Source: Clostridiales bacterium UBA1779
GTDB lineage: Bacteria > Bacillota > Clostridia > Oscillospirales > CAG-272
Assembly: GCA_002314565.1 (NCBI GenBank)
Contig: DCGL01000165.1
Location: 1-15,114 of the forward strand
Direction of reading: 5' to 3'
DNA: 15,114 bases
Shown: positions 1 through 6,953 of the stretch, in pieces
Layout of the letters: every line of letters begins with the position of its first letter
How positions within the stretch are numbered: position 1 is the first letter of the stretch
Notes under the pieces: model-generated
Told to the model about the DNA's origin: nothing
What the model saw: the letters and a program-made list of their open reading frames with translations, nothing else
The model's database searches: none
Made by a program: the position numbers and the translations under genes

Positions 1-46
1 AAACTGAGTTTTTTAACAGCCCCTTCTGTTTAATTAACGAAATCCG

Positions 47-1321
47 TTATTTAATAAAGTCCTCAATATTGATCAGCTTTCCGCCGGTTTTGCGTGATTC
101 TTCTGCGGCAAGCGCGACTACGTGGCTTTCAACGGAATTCTTGATTCCGGTCAGAGACTGACTGCTTCCGCTTTCATCGGTATACAGACCAAGCAGGTCA
201 CGGACGATACCGTAGTCTCCGCCCCCGTGGCCGAGATTGTCCGTGGCGGCAGCATTGGTGTCTTCGACTCTGCTCTCTCCTCCGAAGATGTGGACAGCCA
301 GGGTTTTCTTATCCATATCGCCGATGATTTCACCCTTGGTTCCCATAAAGCGTATCGTTCGGCCTCCGGCTTTTGTGAAGGCGCACATTGTAAACGCAAC
401 CGTCGCGTTGTCATCAAGCAGCAGGTTTACAACCTGATGGTCGACAACGTCGTTGTCGCAGTGATATACGCAGCGGCCGTACGGGCCTTCGGCAAGTCGC
501 TTTTCAAGATCCTCGAGAGTTTTTTCCTGTGTTACGACGTCTGTCGGCCATCCGAAAAAGCCCTGTTCTCTTGCACGTTTTATATAGCAGTTCTCAACGC
601 TGTACGGACAGCTGAGATATGAGGGGCATTTGTCTGAACAGCGTTCAGGGGCTCCTTCAGGCGCATTCTCTGCTTTGAAGTGCGTAAGGCTTCCGAACGA
701 AGAAACAGCCTTGCAATGCTTTCCCGTGAGCCAGAGAAGAATATCCATATCGTGGCAGCTCTTCTGCAGTATCATCGGGCTGCTTTCGGTTGAATTCCTC
801 CAGTTTCCGCGCACAAAGCTGTGTGCCTGATGCCAGTAATGAACAGCTTCGAAAGCATCGACACTGACGGGGTCACCGATTTCACCGGAGCTGATAATTT
901 CTTTCAGTCTTCCGTAGAAGCCGGTATAGCGAAGAACGTGGCAGACGATTACGCTCTTGTTAAGTTCTTCGGCGGTCTTTGCAACCTGCAGACACTCAGA
1001 GAGAACGGGGGAAATCGGTTTTTCAAGCAGCAGGTTGTATCCCTTTTTCATAGCGGCAATTGCTTCTGATGCATGAAGTCTGTCAGGAGTTGCAATTACG
1101 GCAATATCCGCCATTTTTTCACAATTGAGCAGTTCCTCTCCGCTCTTATAGCGGCATTCTTCAGGAATGCCGTATTTATCCGCAAAACGTGTCAGCTTAT
1201 CCGGGTCAATATCCGCGCAGGCGACGAAGTTTACGTCTTCGCTCTGCTTTTTCAGCTGACTTGCATATACGTTGCCTCGCGACCCGAGACCGATAAAAAT
1301 AACGTTCAGTGTTTTTTTCAT
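47..1321 (-). CDS. Gfo/Idh/MocA family NAD(P)-dependent oxidoreductase with cysteine-rich insert
   Basis: Predicted cytoplasmic sugar or cyclitol dehydrogenase of 424 residues. The N-terminal Rossmann fold shows the dinucleotide motif GLGSRG (residues 11-16) and an acidic residue after strand two (ADIDPDK). The catalytic Lys lies in EKP (100-102), and the C-terminal domain has the HxxD pair in CHDMD (H190, D193). An insert near residues 228-288 carries six cysteines (228, 232, 238, 245, 284, 288), including CPYS and GRCVYHCDNDVVDHQ. I recognise this as the mark of a subfamily often found near glycan genes. The first ATG (1327) lies only 1 nt from the AAAGGA ribosome site, whereas the ATG at 1321 is 7 nt away, so I prefer 1321. 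It follows the YgjV-like gene by 2 nt and is probably co-transcribed with it. The substrate is unknown. Confidence 0.93.
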   Translation of the reverse strand: MKKTLNVIFIGLGSRGNVYASQLKKQSEDVNFVACADIDPDKLTRFADKYGIPEECRYKSGEELLNCEKMADIAVIATPDRLHASEAIAAMKKGYNLLLEKPISPVLSECLQVAKTAEELNKSVIVCHVLRYTGFYGRLKEIISSGEIGDPVSVDAFEAVHYWHQAHSFVRGNWRNSTESSPMILQKSCHDMDILLWLTGKHCKAVSSFGSLTHFKAENAPEGAPERCSDKCPSYLSCPYSVENCYIKRAREQGFFGWPTDVVTQEKTLEDLEKRLAEGPYGRCVYHCDNDVVDHQVVNLLLDDNATVAFTMCAFTKAGGRTIRFMGTKGEIIGDMDKKTLAVHIFGGESRVEDTNAAATDNLGHGGGDYGIVRDLLGLYTDESGSSQSLTGIKNSVESHVVALAAEESRKTGGKLINIEDFIK

Positions 1322-1323
1322 AT

Positions 1324-1923
1324 TCATGTCCTTTCTTTGGCCTTCAATTCTCGTACAAGGCCGATGAGTGATGAAATAATCGGGGTTACCGAAGCGATTA
1401 CAGAAGAAATGTTTCCGACCCAGGAATAGTAAATAACGTACATAATATAACCGATTGCAACGCAGGATTTCGTGACTTTATTGTTTTTCGAGTAGAATCC
1501 GCAGACGACAAAGGTGGAACCGACCGGAGGAAGAATATCCATATATGACAGATTCCCGCCTGTGATTACCGTCATAAATGCCGGTAAGAGAGCCAGGGCA
1601 GAGATAAATACGAAAAGCCATATTTTTTTGTCAGCCCATTTCTTCATTCCGCGGTGATAAAAGACGATTTCCCGACATAAGGATATGACGCAGATGGTCA
1701 CCGGAACAACTTTGCGGTAACACAGATTGCTTATCATGCTGAAAACGTCATTTGTCCCCTTTAAAATGAATATTTTCTTTCTGTCGGTGAAAACATAATT
1801 TACAAGTCCTATGACAATGCAAAACAGACCAAAGCAAACACCTATGATTTCAAGTGTATTATGCGGAGTGAAATGTTCGATAACCTTCTCGGCAAATTCA
1901 GCGAGTTTATCTGAAAAATTCAT
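1324..1923 (-). CDS. YgjV-family multi-pass inner membrane protein
   Basis: A 199-residue integral membrane protein with about five or six hydrophobic segments (roughly residues 26-46, 60-85, 97-120, 127-145, 152-170 and 172-192). The second half, with the pattern LPPVGST, then SCVAIGYIMYVIYYSWVGNI and a closing LVREL, matches what I remember of the E. coli YgjV family, which has a LLPVIGT segment followed by a W/Y-rich helix and an SIGG turn. The function of that family is not established. It is the first gene of a minus-strand pair; the oxidoreductase start lies within a few bases of its stop. The ribosome site upstream is weak (AGGT about 8 nt away). Its partner suggests a role at the membrane in sugar or small-molecule handling, but that is only context. 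Confidence 0.8.
   Translation of the reverse strand: MNFSDKLAEFAEKVIEHFTPHNTLEIIGVCFGLFCIVIGLVNYVFTDRKKIFILKGTNDVFSMISNLCYRKVVPVTICVISLCREIVFYHRGMKKWADKKIWLFVFISALALLPAFMTVITGGNLSYMDILPPVGSTFVVCGFYSKNNKVTKSCVAIGYIMYVIYYSWVGNISSVIASVTPIISSLIGLVRELKAKERT
1329..1334 (-). promoter_or_regulatory. Ribosome binding site that decides the oxidoreductase start
   Basis: On the minus strand the sequence reads AAAGGA inside the last codons of the upstream YgjV-like gene. It is 7 nt from the ATG at 1321 but only 1 nt from the in-frame ATG at 1327, which favours the later start. Confidence 0.6.
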
Positions 1924-2008
1924 TATTTCAACCTGAATAATCCTTCCGTTTATTAGGATATTTTCATACTTATTTCAAAAAGCAGCAACTGATGAAAAAA
2001 CATTATAG

Positions 2009-2037
2009 ATTGTACCACAATATTTATATTCCTGCAA
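2009..2037 (-). promoter_or_regulatory. Probable promoter for the YgjV-like/oxidoreductase pair
   Basis: Read on the minus strand there is TTGCAG (2032-2037), a 17-bp spacer, and TACAAT (2009-2014) preceded by TGG, giving an extended -10 element. The -35 box is weak. The start would leave a leader of about 80 nt before the gene at 1923. Confidence 0.45.
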
Positions 2038-2094
2038 TATTTTTATGATAAAATGAAACAAATCTGTGCAAAAAAAGATTACGAAGGATTATTA

Positions 2095-2141
2095 GCGTGA
2101 AACATTTTGAAATCCGTATCTGAAATATGCTTGTTTCACGC
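2095..2141 (+). repeat. Nine-bp inverted repeat in the leader of the spermidine-synthase-like gene
   Basis: GCGTGAAAC (2095-2103) is exactly complementary to GTTTCACGC (2133-2141), with a 29-nt loop. It sits directly upstream of a second, tighter inverted repeat and could fold in the mRNA leader or serve as a protein site. Confidence 0.6.
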
Positions 2142-2142
2142 C

Positions 2143-2168
2143 CACTTTGTGCCGGTCGGCACAAAGTG
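2143..2168 (+). repeat. Twelve-bp perfect inverted repeat just before the ribosome site
   Basis: CACTTTGTGCCG (2143-2154) and CGGCACAAAGTG (2157-2168) form a perfect 12-bp stem around a 2-nt centre. The repeat ends 5 nt before the AAAGGA ribosome site (2174-2179), so the hairpin could control translation. It could instead be an operator or a small interspersed palindrome. No T-run follows, so it is not a typical terminator. Confidence 0.7.
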
Positions 2169-2179
2169 CGAAGAAAGGA

Positions 2180-3823
2180 ATGGAAATTAAATTGAAAAAC
2201 AAGTGGTTTCTGTATCTGACCGGCTTCTTTTCCGGAATGTCCGTTATGGCAATTGAACTCGGAGCCCAGAGAATGCTTGCCCCATATTTCAGCAGTTCCC
2301 AGATAGTCTGGACCATAGTCATCGGCGTCATAATGATTGCCATGGCTCTGGGCAACGTACTCGGAGGCCGTATGGCAGACAGGCACAAGGACCCGAAGCA
2401 CCTTTTTTTGTGGCTTCTTGCGGCTGCCGTCTGGTCGGCTCTCATTCCGCTCTTCGGCAGATACGTAATAGCCGCCGTTGCGCTCGGTCTTGCCCTTGTT
2501 GTCACCAAAAACTATCTTATCTGGGCGGCACTTTCGGCTTGTATACTCATCTTCGTTTTCCCGCTCCTCGTTCTCGGCATGGTCACCCCGAACCTTGTGA
2601 AGTTTGCCCTCTCAGGGGACGGACAGAGCGGCAAAACCGTCGGCGTCATCGAAGCCCTCAACACAATCGGTTCGATTATCGGAACCTTCCTTCCGACCTT
2701 TGTCACGATTCCGAATGTCGGAACGGCGCTGACCTTCCTGATTTTTGCCGCAATTCTGCTTTCAATCTGCGCAATTTACTTCTTTTTCATACGGTACAGA
2801 GAGAAGAATGCGGAAAAAAACAAAAAGAACGTAATCCGCACGGTTTCCGTGATTCTCGTCGTCGGAATTTCCTTCGGCGCAGGCTTTATGTCACGCAATG
2901 CCTCCGCCGCCTTCTGGCAGGACAACATCCTCTACGAAGACGAATCAATTTACAACTATCTCCGAGTTGAAGACACGCGCGACTCCGTCATTTTTTCGAC
3001 AAACGTTTTATTCGGAGTCCAGTCGATAAAGATGAAAAAAGGAGGCCTTACGGGCTATTATTACGACGCAATGCTCGCAGGTCCCGTTATGGCAGGAGCC
3101 ACGCGCAAGAGCCTGAACGTCCTCGTTCTCGGCCTCGGCACCGGAACCTTTATCACTCAATGTCAGCAGTATTTTGAAGGGGGCTCCTACATCGGAGTTG
3201 AAATCGATCAGAAGATAATCGACATCGCTTACACGTATTTTGACCTGTCCGATGAGGTCAACGCAGTCTGCGGGGACGGGCGCTCCTTCCTTACACAGAG
3301 CAAGGAAAAGTACGACGTTATTCTTGTCGATGCCTATCAGGACATCACGATTCCTTTCCAGATGTCATCCGTTGAGTTTTTCACCTTGGTTGCCGACAGC
3401 CTGACTGAAAACGGCGTTATGATAGTCAATATGAATATGTATACCTCGAATGAGGGCGGCATAAACGATTATCTCTGCGGCACGATTATGCAGTGCTTTT
3501 CCTCAGCTGCAACATACAAAACCGGATCAAACCGCGAGCTTTTTGCATCGAACTCCTTTGAAGTTATAGAAAAGCTCGGTGAAGAAATGGGAAATATTGA
3601 AAATCAGGAGCTCAAAAATCTCATCAAGCGCATTCAGGCGTGCCTTGTGCCTGTGGAGCCCAGCGAATATATCCTCACCGACGACAAGGCGCCCGTGGAA
3701 CTGCTCGGCATCAGCGCCATAGACAATATGATTATTGCTGAAATCGATTATTACAAGGACAAAATTAAAGGAAAGTCGATTTCCGAGCTGATAAAAGAAC
3801 TGCAGGACGGAACTTTGTTCTGA
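2180..3823 (+). CDS. Membrane-fused spermidine-synthase-like methyltransferase-fold protein
   Basis: 547 residues from this start. The N-terminal half holds about eight membrane segments (up to about residue 240), beginning with FLYLTGFFSGMSVMAIELGA and continuing as in known fused membrane/spermidine synthase proteins. The C-terminal half is a Rossmann-fold aminopropyltransferase-like domain with the nucleotide loop GLGTGTF (318-324), an acidic GVEID strand end, CGDGR, and VDAYQD, whose Asp384 aligns with the catalytic Asp of spermidine synthase. Family members are widespread and mostly uncharacterised, so polyamine synthesis is a guess; no SAM decarboxylase gene lies nearby. The start is uncertain: this ATG directly abuts AAAGGA, while an in-frame TTG at 2192 (giving MKNKWFLYL) lies 12 nt from it. 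An upstream TTG at 2147 lies inside a hairpin and is unlikely. Confidence 0.9.
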   Translation: MEIKLKNKWFLYLTGFFSGMSVMAIELGAQRMLAPYFSSSQIVWTIVIGVIMIAMALGNVLGGRMADRHKDPKHLFLWLLAAAVWSALIPLFGRYVIAAVALGLALVVTKNYLIWAALSACILIFVFPLLVLGMVTPNLVKFALSGDGQSGKTVGVIEALNTIGSIIGTFLPTFVTIPNVGTALTFLIFAAILLSICAIYFFFIRYREKNAEKNKKNVIRTVSVILVVGISFGAGFMSRNASAAFWQDNILYEDESIYNYLRVEDTRDSVIFSTNVLFGVQSIKMKKGGLTGYYYDAMLAGPVMAGATRKSLNVLVLGLGTGTFITQCQQYFEGGSYIGVEIDQKIIDIAYTYFDLSDEVNAVCGDGRSFLTQSKEKYDVILVDAYQDITIPFQMSSVEFFTLVADSLTENGVMIVNMNMYTSNEGGINDYLCGTIMQCFSSAATYKTGSNRELFASNSFEVIEKLGEEMGNIENQELKNLIKRIQACLVPVEPSEYILTDDKAPVELLGISAIDNMIIAEIDYYKDKIKGKSISELIKELQDGTLF

Positions 3824-3976
3824 GGTAAAGCTCCCACACGATCCAAACGTTTTGGGAACATACAGCTTAGCTGTTTTGAAAAACAGACTCTGAACGGATT
3901 CTGCCTGAATTAAAATACCTGAATTCCGGATATTGACGTTCCGAAAACCACTCAGCGAACAGGCCACGTTTTTATT

Positions 3977-3992
3977 ACTTGATATATTAAGT
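3977..3992. promoter_or_regulatory. Imperfect palindrome over the -35 box (possible operator)
   Basis: ACTTGATATATTAAGT is symmetrical except for one mismatched pair and covers the -35 element of the importer promoter. A repressor site in this position would fit regulation of a metal or oxyanion importer, but it matches no operator I can name. Confidence 0.3.
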
Positions 3993-4007
3993 ATTTGATG
4001 ATATAAT
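3979..4007 (+). promoter_or_regulatory. Sigma-A type promoter of the importer/hydroxylase block
   Basis: TTGATA (3979-3984), a 17-bp spacer and a perfect TATAAT (4002-4007). Transcription would start near 4014, giving a short leader of about 28 nt with the ribosome site AAGGA at 4029-4033, 8 nt before the ATG. Confidence 0.8.
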
Positions 4008-4041
4008 ATATTGTTATTCTTACGAAACAAGGAACATCCGT

Positions 4042-5088
4042 ATGAAAAAAACACTTTTATGGCTTTTAGTCCTGTCAATGCTGCTGACACTTTTCTCATG
4101 CGGCAAAACCGGACCCGCAACGTCCGATACAACTCAGGCCGCAGATGATACTTCAGCTGTTGACCCTGTCGTGAGTTGGTCCGTTGAACTTACAGACCAG
4201 GCGGGCCGCAAGGTCACGTTTGACAAGAAAGCTGAAAAAGTAGTCAGCTGCTACTATATCACTACGTACGCTATGCTCTCTCTCGGAATCGCCGACTGCC
4301 TTGTCGGAATCGAAAAGAAGGCAGACACCAGAGCCATTTACAAGATGGCAAAGCCGGAGCTTTTAAATCTTCCCGTAGTCGGTTCACTTAAGGAAATCGA
4401 CGTTGAGAAGATTGTTTCCCTGACGCCTGACCTCGTTCTGCTTCCCAAAAAGCTTTCGGACAATGCCGAAACGCTTGAATCCTTCGGCATCAAGACACTG
4501 ATTGTCAACCCGGAAACAGACGAACAGATGCGCGATATGATGGCACTGATTGCCAATGCCTGCGGCGTTCCCGAAAAAGTCACGGCACTGTATTCGTGGA
4601 TTGACGCAAAGCTTGACGGCTTTAAGGCCCCGGCAAACAAGCCGAAGGTACTGTGCCTGTCGAACTCCTCATTCCTCAGCGCAGCACCAAAAAACATGTA
4701 TCAGAATACTCTCATCGAGCTTGCCGGCGGCACAAACGCCTTTGCGTCAAGTGAGGAAACCTACTGGGTTACCGTTTCATACGAAACTCTTCTCAGCCTG
4801 AACCCTGATTATTTCATCATTCCTGCGGGGGCTTCATATACAGCCGAAGACATACTCAAGGACGAACAGCTCAAAACGCTTGCTGCCGGAAAGGTCTTAG
4901 TTATGCCCGGCACGTTTGAAGAATGGGATTCCCCCATTCCGTCCGGTGTACTCGGGGTACTTTGGATGCGTATGGTGCTCGGTACTTCCTCATATTCAGC
5001 AGAAGCTTTCAAAAAGGATGTAGTTGAATTCTATGAAACGTTCTACGGATTTACCCCGAGTGCAGAGGCACTCGCGACTCTCGGCTGA
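4042..5088 (+). CDS. FecB/MolA-type ABC transporter substrate-binding lipoprotein
   Basis: 348 residues. A short basic start (MKK), a hydrophobic stretch and the lipobox LFSC with Cys20 predict a lipid-anchored extracellular protein, followed by a Ser/Thr/Asp-rich linker to about residue 48. The body is a two-lobed helical-backbone binding protein of the type used for siderophores, cobalamin, haem and, in the MolA group, molybdate or tungstate. Recognisable parts are VELTDQAGRKVTF, the IVSLTPDLVLLP strand (around residues 130-140) and the LIELAGGTNAFA segment. It is the first gene of the block, and its 3' end overlaps the permease gene. The location beside a molybdenum hydroxylase makes molybdate or tungstate a reasonable guess for the ligand; haem, siderophore or cobalamin cannot be ruled out from sequence. 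Confidence 0.93.
   Translation: MKKTLLWLLVLSMLLTLFSCGKTGPATSDTTQAADDTSAVDPVVSWSVELTDQAGRKVTFDKKAEKVVSCYYITTYAMLSLGIADCLVGIEKKADTRAIYKMAKPELLNLPVVGSLKEIDVEKIVSLTPDLVLLPKKLSDNAETLESFGIKTLIVNPETDEQMRDMMALIANACGVPEKVTALYSWIDAKLDGFKAPANKPKVLCLSNSSFLSAAPKNMYQNTLIELAGGTNAFASSEETYWVTVSYETLLSLNPDYFIIPAGASYTAEDILKDEQLKTLAAGKVLVMPGTFEEWDSPIPSGVLGVLWMRMVLGTSSYSAEAFKKDVVEFYETFYGFTPSAEALATLG
5014..5018 (+). promoter_or_regulatory. Ribosome binding site of the permease inside the upstream gene
   Basis: AAGGA lies inside the binding-protein gene, 5 nt before a TTG codon at 5024 and 14 nt before the in-frame ATG at 5033. The spacing favours the TTG start and implies coupled translation. Confidence 0.45.
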
Positions 5089-6058
5089 GTGCATAACGCT
5101 TCTCTCATTCGCCATTTTATTCATTCTCTCGCTCGTATCCCTGAATTTCGGCAGCTTCAAAATTGATTTTTCCTCCCAAGAAAAGAAGGAGATCTCACTT
5201 AAAATCTTTCAGACACTCCGGCTTCCGCGCATTCTCGCCGCCATACTTGCCGGCGGAGTACTCGGTGTAACCGGAGCCGTTTGCCAGACGGTTTTCTGCA
5301 ATCCTCTGGCCTCTCCGGATATCACCGGGGTCGCATCGGGGGCTTCATTCGGCGCTGCCGCGGCAATTCTGTGCGGATTCGCAGGACTATTGAGAACGGC
5401 GGCTGCCTTCATCGGCGGTGTTGCCGCGCTTATGCTGCTTCTGTTTTTTGTCAGACTGTCGCAGCGTTCGGGAAACGAACATCGAACAAGATACATACTT
5501 GCGGGAATACTCATTTCATCGGCGGCCGATGCGGGACTTATGATACTCAAAACCGCCGCCGATCCCGAGAGGGAGCTCGCTGCCATCGAATTCTGGACCA
5601 TGGGGTCCTTTGCATCGATTACAGATAAAAGATTTTTAATTATGGCGGCGGTTGCAATTCCCGCCCTTGTTTTGCTGTTCCTGTTCAATAAGCAGACGCT
5701 TATTCTGTCACGGGGCAGCGTCGAGGCCCGCTCTGTCGGGCTGTCACCTGCACTCTGGCAGGCAATACTGCTTCTTCTTGCGGCATTGGCGGTTGCCGCC
5801 GTTGTGTCAACTGTCGGTGTCATCGGCTTTGTCGGACTTATCGTTCCGCATATGGCCCTTGCGCTTGTAAAAAAACGTGGAAAAGCTTTCCTGTTTCTGT
5901 GCTTTATCATCGGTGCGGGAATTACGGTGCTGTCGGATCTTTTGGCCCGCACGCTCGTGCCGAAGGCAGAGCTGCCGGTCAGCATTTTCTGCGTAGGCTT
6001 TGCCGTAATCTGGTTTGCCTGCATTTTTACCCGCGGAAAAGTGAGAGAGGGTGACTGA
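5024..6058 (+). CDS. FecCD-family ABC transporter permease
   Basis: 344 residues from the TTG chosen by ribosome-site spacing (ATG at 5033 is the alternative, 3 residues shorter). It is a polytopic membrane protein with about nine or ten hydrophobic segments. Family features are LRLPRILAAILAGGVLGVTG and QTVFCNPLASPDITGVASGA in the first third, and the cytoplasmic coupling region and following helix GVIGFVGLIVPHM near residue 270, which contacts the ATPase. It forms the membrane channel for the upstream lipoprotein. The start overlaps the binding-protein gene by 65 bp, and the stop lies 1 nt before the ATPase start, a tight arrangement that ensures matched synthesis. The N-terminal 20 residues are polar and may be partly mis-assigned if a later start is used. 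Confidence 0.93.
   Translation: MNSMKRSTDLPRVQRHSRLSAECITLLSFAILFILSLVSLNFGSFKIDFSSQEKKEISLKIFQTLRLPRILAAILAGGVLGVTGAVCQTVFCNPLASPDITGVASGASFGAAAAILCGFAGLLRTAAAFIGGVAALMLLLFFVRLSQRSGNEHRTRYILAGILISSAADAGLMILKTAADPERELAAIEFWTMGSFASITDKRFLIMAAVAIPALVLLFLFNKQTLILSRGSVEARSVGLSPALWQAILLLLAALAVAAVVSTVGVIGFVGLIVPHMALALVKKRGKAFLFLCFIIGAGITVLSDLLARTLVPKAELPVSIFCVGFAVIWFACIFTRGKVREGD
6044..6050 (+). promoter_or_regulatory. Ribosome binding site that decides the ATPase start
   Basis: AGAGAGG lies 9 nt before the ATG at 6060 and abuts the in-frame GTG at 6051, so the ATG is preferred. Confidence 0.55.
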
Positions 6059-6059
6059 G

Positions 6060-6824
6060 ATGCTTGAAATCAAAAGGCTTTCCGCCGGATACGGAGGAAA
6101 GCGTATTATTCACGAAATATCCTTTACTCTTGACAAGGGCTTTAACGTATTGCTCGGACAGAACGGAAGCGGAAAAACCACAATTTTTCGGGCGCTCAGC
6201 GGCGCTTTGCCGGGAACGTGCGGTGAAATAATTCTCGAAGGAACGGATATTTCCGGGCTTTCGGTAAAAAAACGTGCAGCTCTTGTTTCATATATGAACT
6301 CCGAACATACGGCAATGTCGGGAATTGACGGAATGCAGCTTGCAAAGATGGCGTTTTATCCGTCCCACGGCATTTTTTACACTCCGGGTAAAAAAGAAGA
6401 GGAGTTTATCAGACGGACGGCAGAGCAATTTGATGCCGCTGCGCTTCTTGAAAAGAATCTCAATGAAATGAGCTCGGGGGAACGGCAGCTTTCGTGGCTG
6501 ATTGCCGCAATCTGCCAGAATACCGGACTTATGATGCTTGACGAGCCGACCTCCGCACTTGATTTTAACCGCACGCACGATTTTTTGTCTAAGCTGCAAA
6601 TGCAGAAAGAGGACAAAATTATCTTTGCGTCACTTCATGACCCGGGGCTCGCCCTTGAATATGCCGACAGAATTCTGCTTCTGAACGAAGGGAAGCTCTG
6701 CGGGGAAATTATTCCGAAAAACACGGATGCCGCAGAGGCAGAAGAAAAACTGCGTGTGCTTTACCCGGGAATAAAAATATACGAAAACGGCGGCACTTTC
6801 TGCGTGTCGGCCTGCCGAGATTAA
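6060..6824 (+). CDS. FecE/MolC-type ABC transporter ATP-binding protein
   Basis: 254 residues; the cytoplasmic motor of the importer. Walker A is GQNGSGKTT (33-41), the signature loop is SSGERQ (138-143), Walker B is LMMLDE (157-162) followed by the D-loop SALD, and the switch His is H193 in SLHD. The signature is SSGER where many relatives have LSGGE; it is still a functional-looking motif. Length is typical for the family. The ATG at 6060 is chosen because the ribosome site lies 9 nt away; a GTG at 6051 would add three residues. The gene starts 1 nt after the permease stop. The 129-bp gap that follows is the only sizeable break in the block. Confidence 0.94.
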   Translation: MLEIKRLSAGYGGKRIIHEISFTLDKGFNVLLGQNGSGKTTIFRALSGALPGTCGEIILEGTDISGLSVKKRAALVSYMNSEHTAMSGIDGMQLAKMAFYPSHGIFYTPGKKEEEFIRRTAEQFDAAALLEKNLNEMSSGERQLSWLIAAICQNTGLMMLDEPTSALDFNRTHDFLSKLQMQKEDKIIFASLHDPGLALEYADRILLLNEGKLCGEIIPKNTDAAEAEEKLRVLYPGIKIYENGGTFCVSACRD

Positions 6825-6953
6825 AAACGGCTTGTGTTTTCAGGCGCTGACAGATAATAATGCCGGCAGCTGATATGTTTTTTCGCTTTTGGATTTTTTA
6901 ACTTCTTCCTGACCGTACTGCGGTCATAATACTACTGAAAGAACGGGTGCAAA
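6825..6953. other. Gap between the importer genes and the hydroxylase genes
   Basis: The gap contains several T-runs (about 6879-6900) without a convincing hairpin before them, and a short inverted repeat TGACCG-TACTG-CGGTCA (about 6910-6926) that lies just upstream of a CATAAT -10-like hexamer with no good -35. Read-through from the upstream promoter is the simplest view; a second regulated promoter remains possible. I do not see a recognisable molybdenum-cofactor riboswitch, though I could not fold the RNA. Confidence 0.35.

Larger units (their letters stand above)
3824..4041. other. Intergenic region with small inverted repeats upstream of the importer promoter
   Basis: This 218-bp gap has two overlapping short hairpins near its left end: ACAGCT-T-AGCTGT (3862-3874) and CTGTTTT-GA-AAAACAG (3871-3886). 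They exclude each other. Neither is followed by a T-run, so a terminator for the spermidine-synthase-like gene is possible but not shown. The middle (3890-3970) holds nothing I recognise. The right end carries the promoter at 3979-4007. Confidence 0.4.

Noticed and set aside
15..30. Possible terminator after the oxidoreductase gene (AACAG/CTGTT)
   Set aside because: The stem is only 5 bp and on the minus strand it is followed by A residues rather than T residues. The true end of this unit probably lies outside the window.
2147..2179. TTG start at 2147 for the spermidine-synthase-like gene
   Set aside because: The codon lies in the left arm of a 12-bp hairpin, has no ribosome site, and adds a polar stretch not expected before the first membrane helix.
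5209..6024. Long minus-strand open frame opposite the permease
   Set aside because: Its sequence is Ser/Ala/Pro/Arg-rich with no domain, and it is a mirror of the well-supported FecCD permease.
6825..6953. Molybdenum-cofactor riboswitch before the FAD subunit
   Set aside because: The gap is short and shows only one weak 6-bp stem; I cannot recognise the conserved motif core. A covariance-model search would decide.
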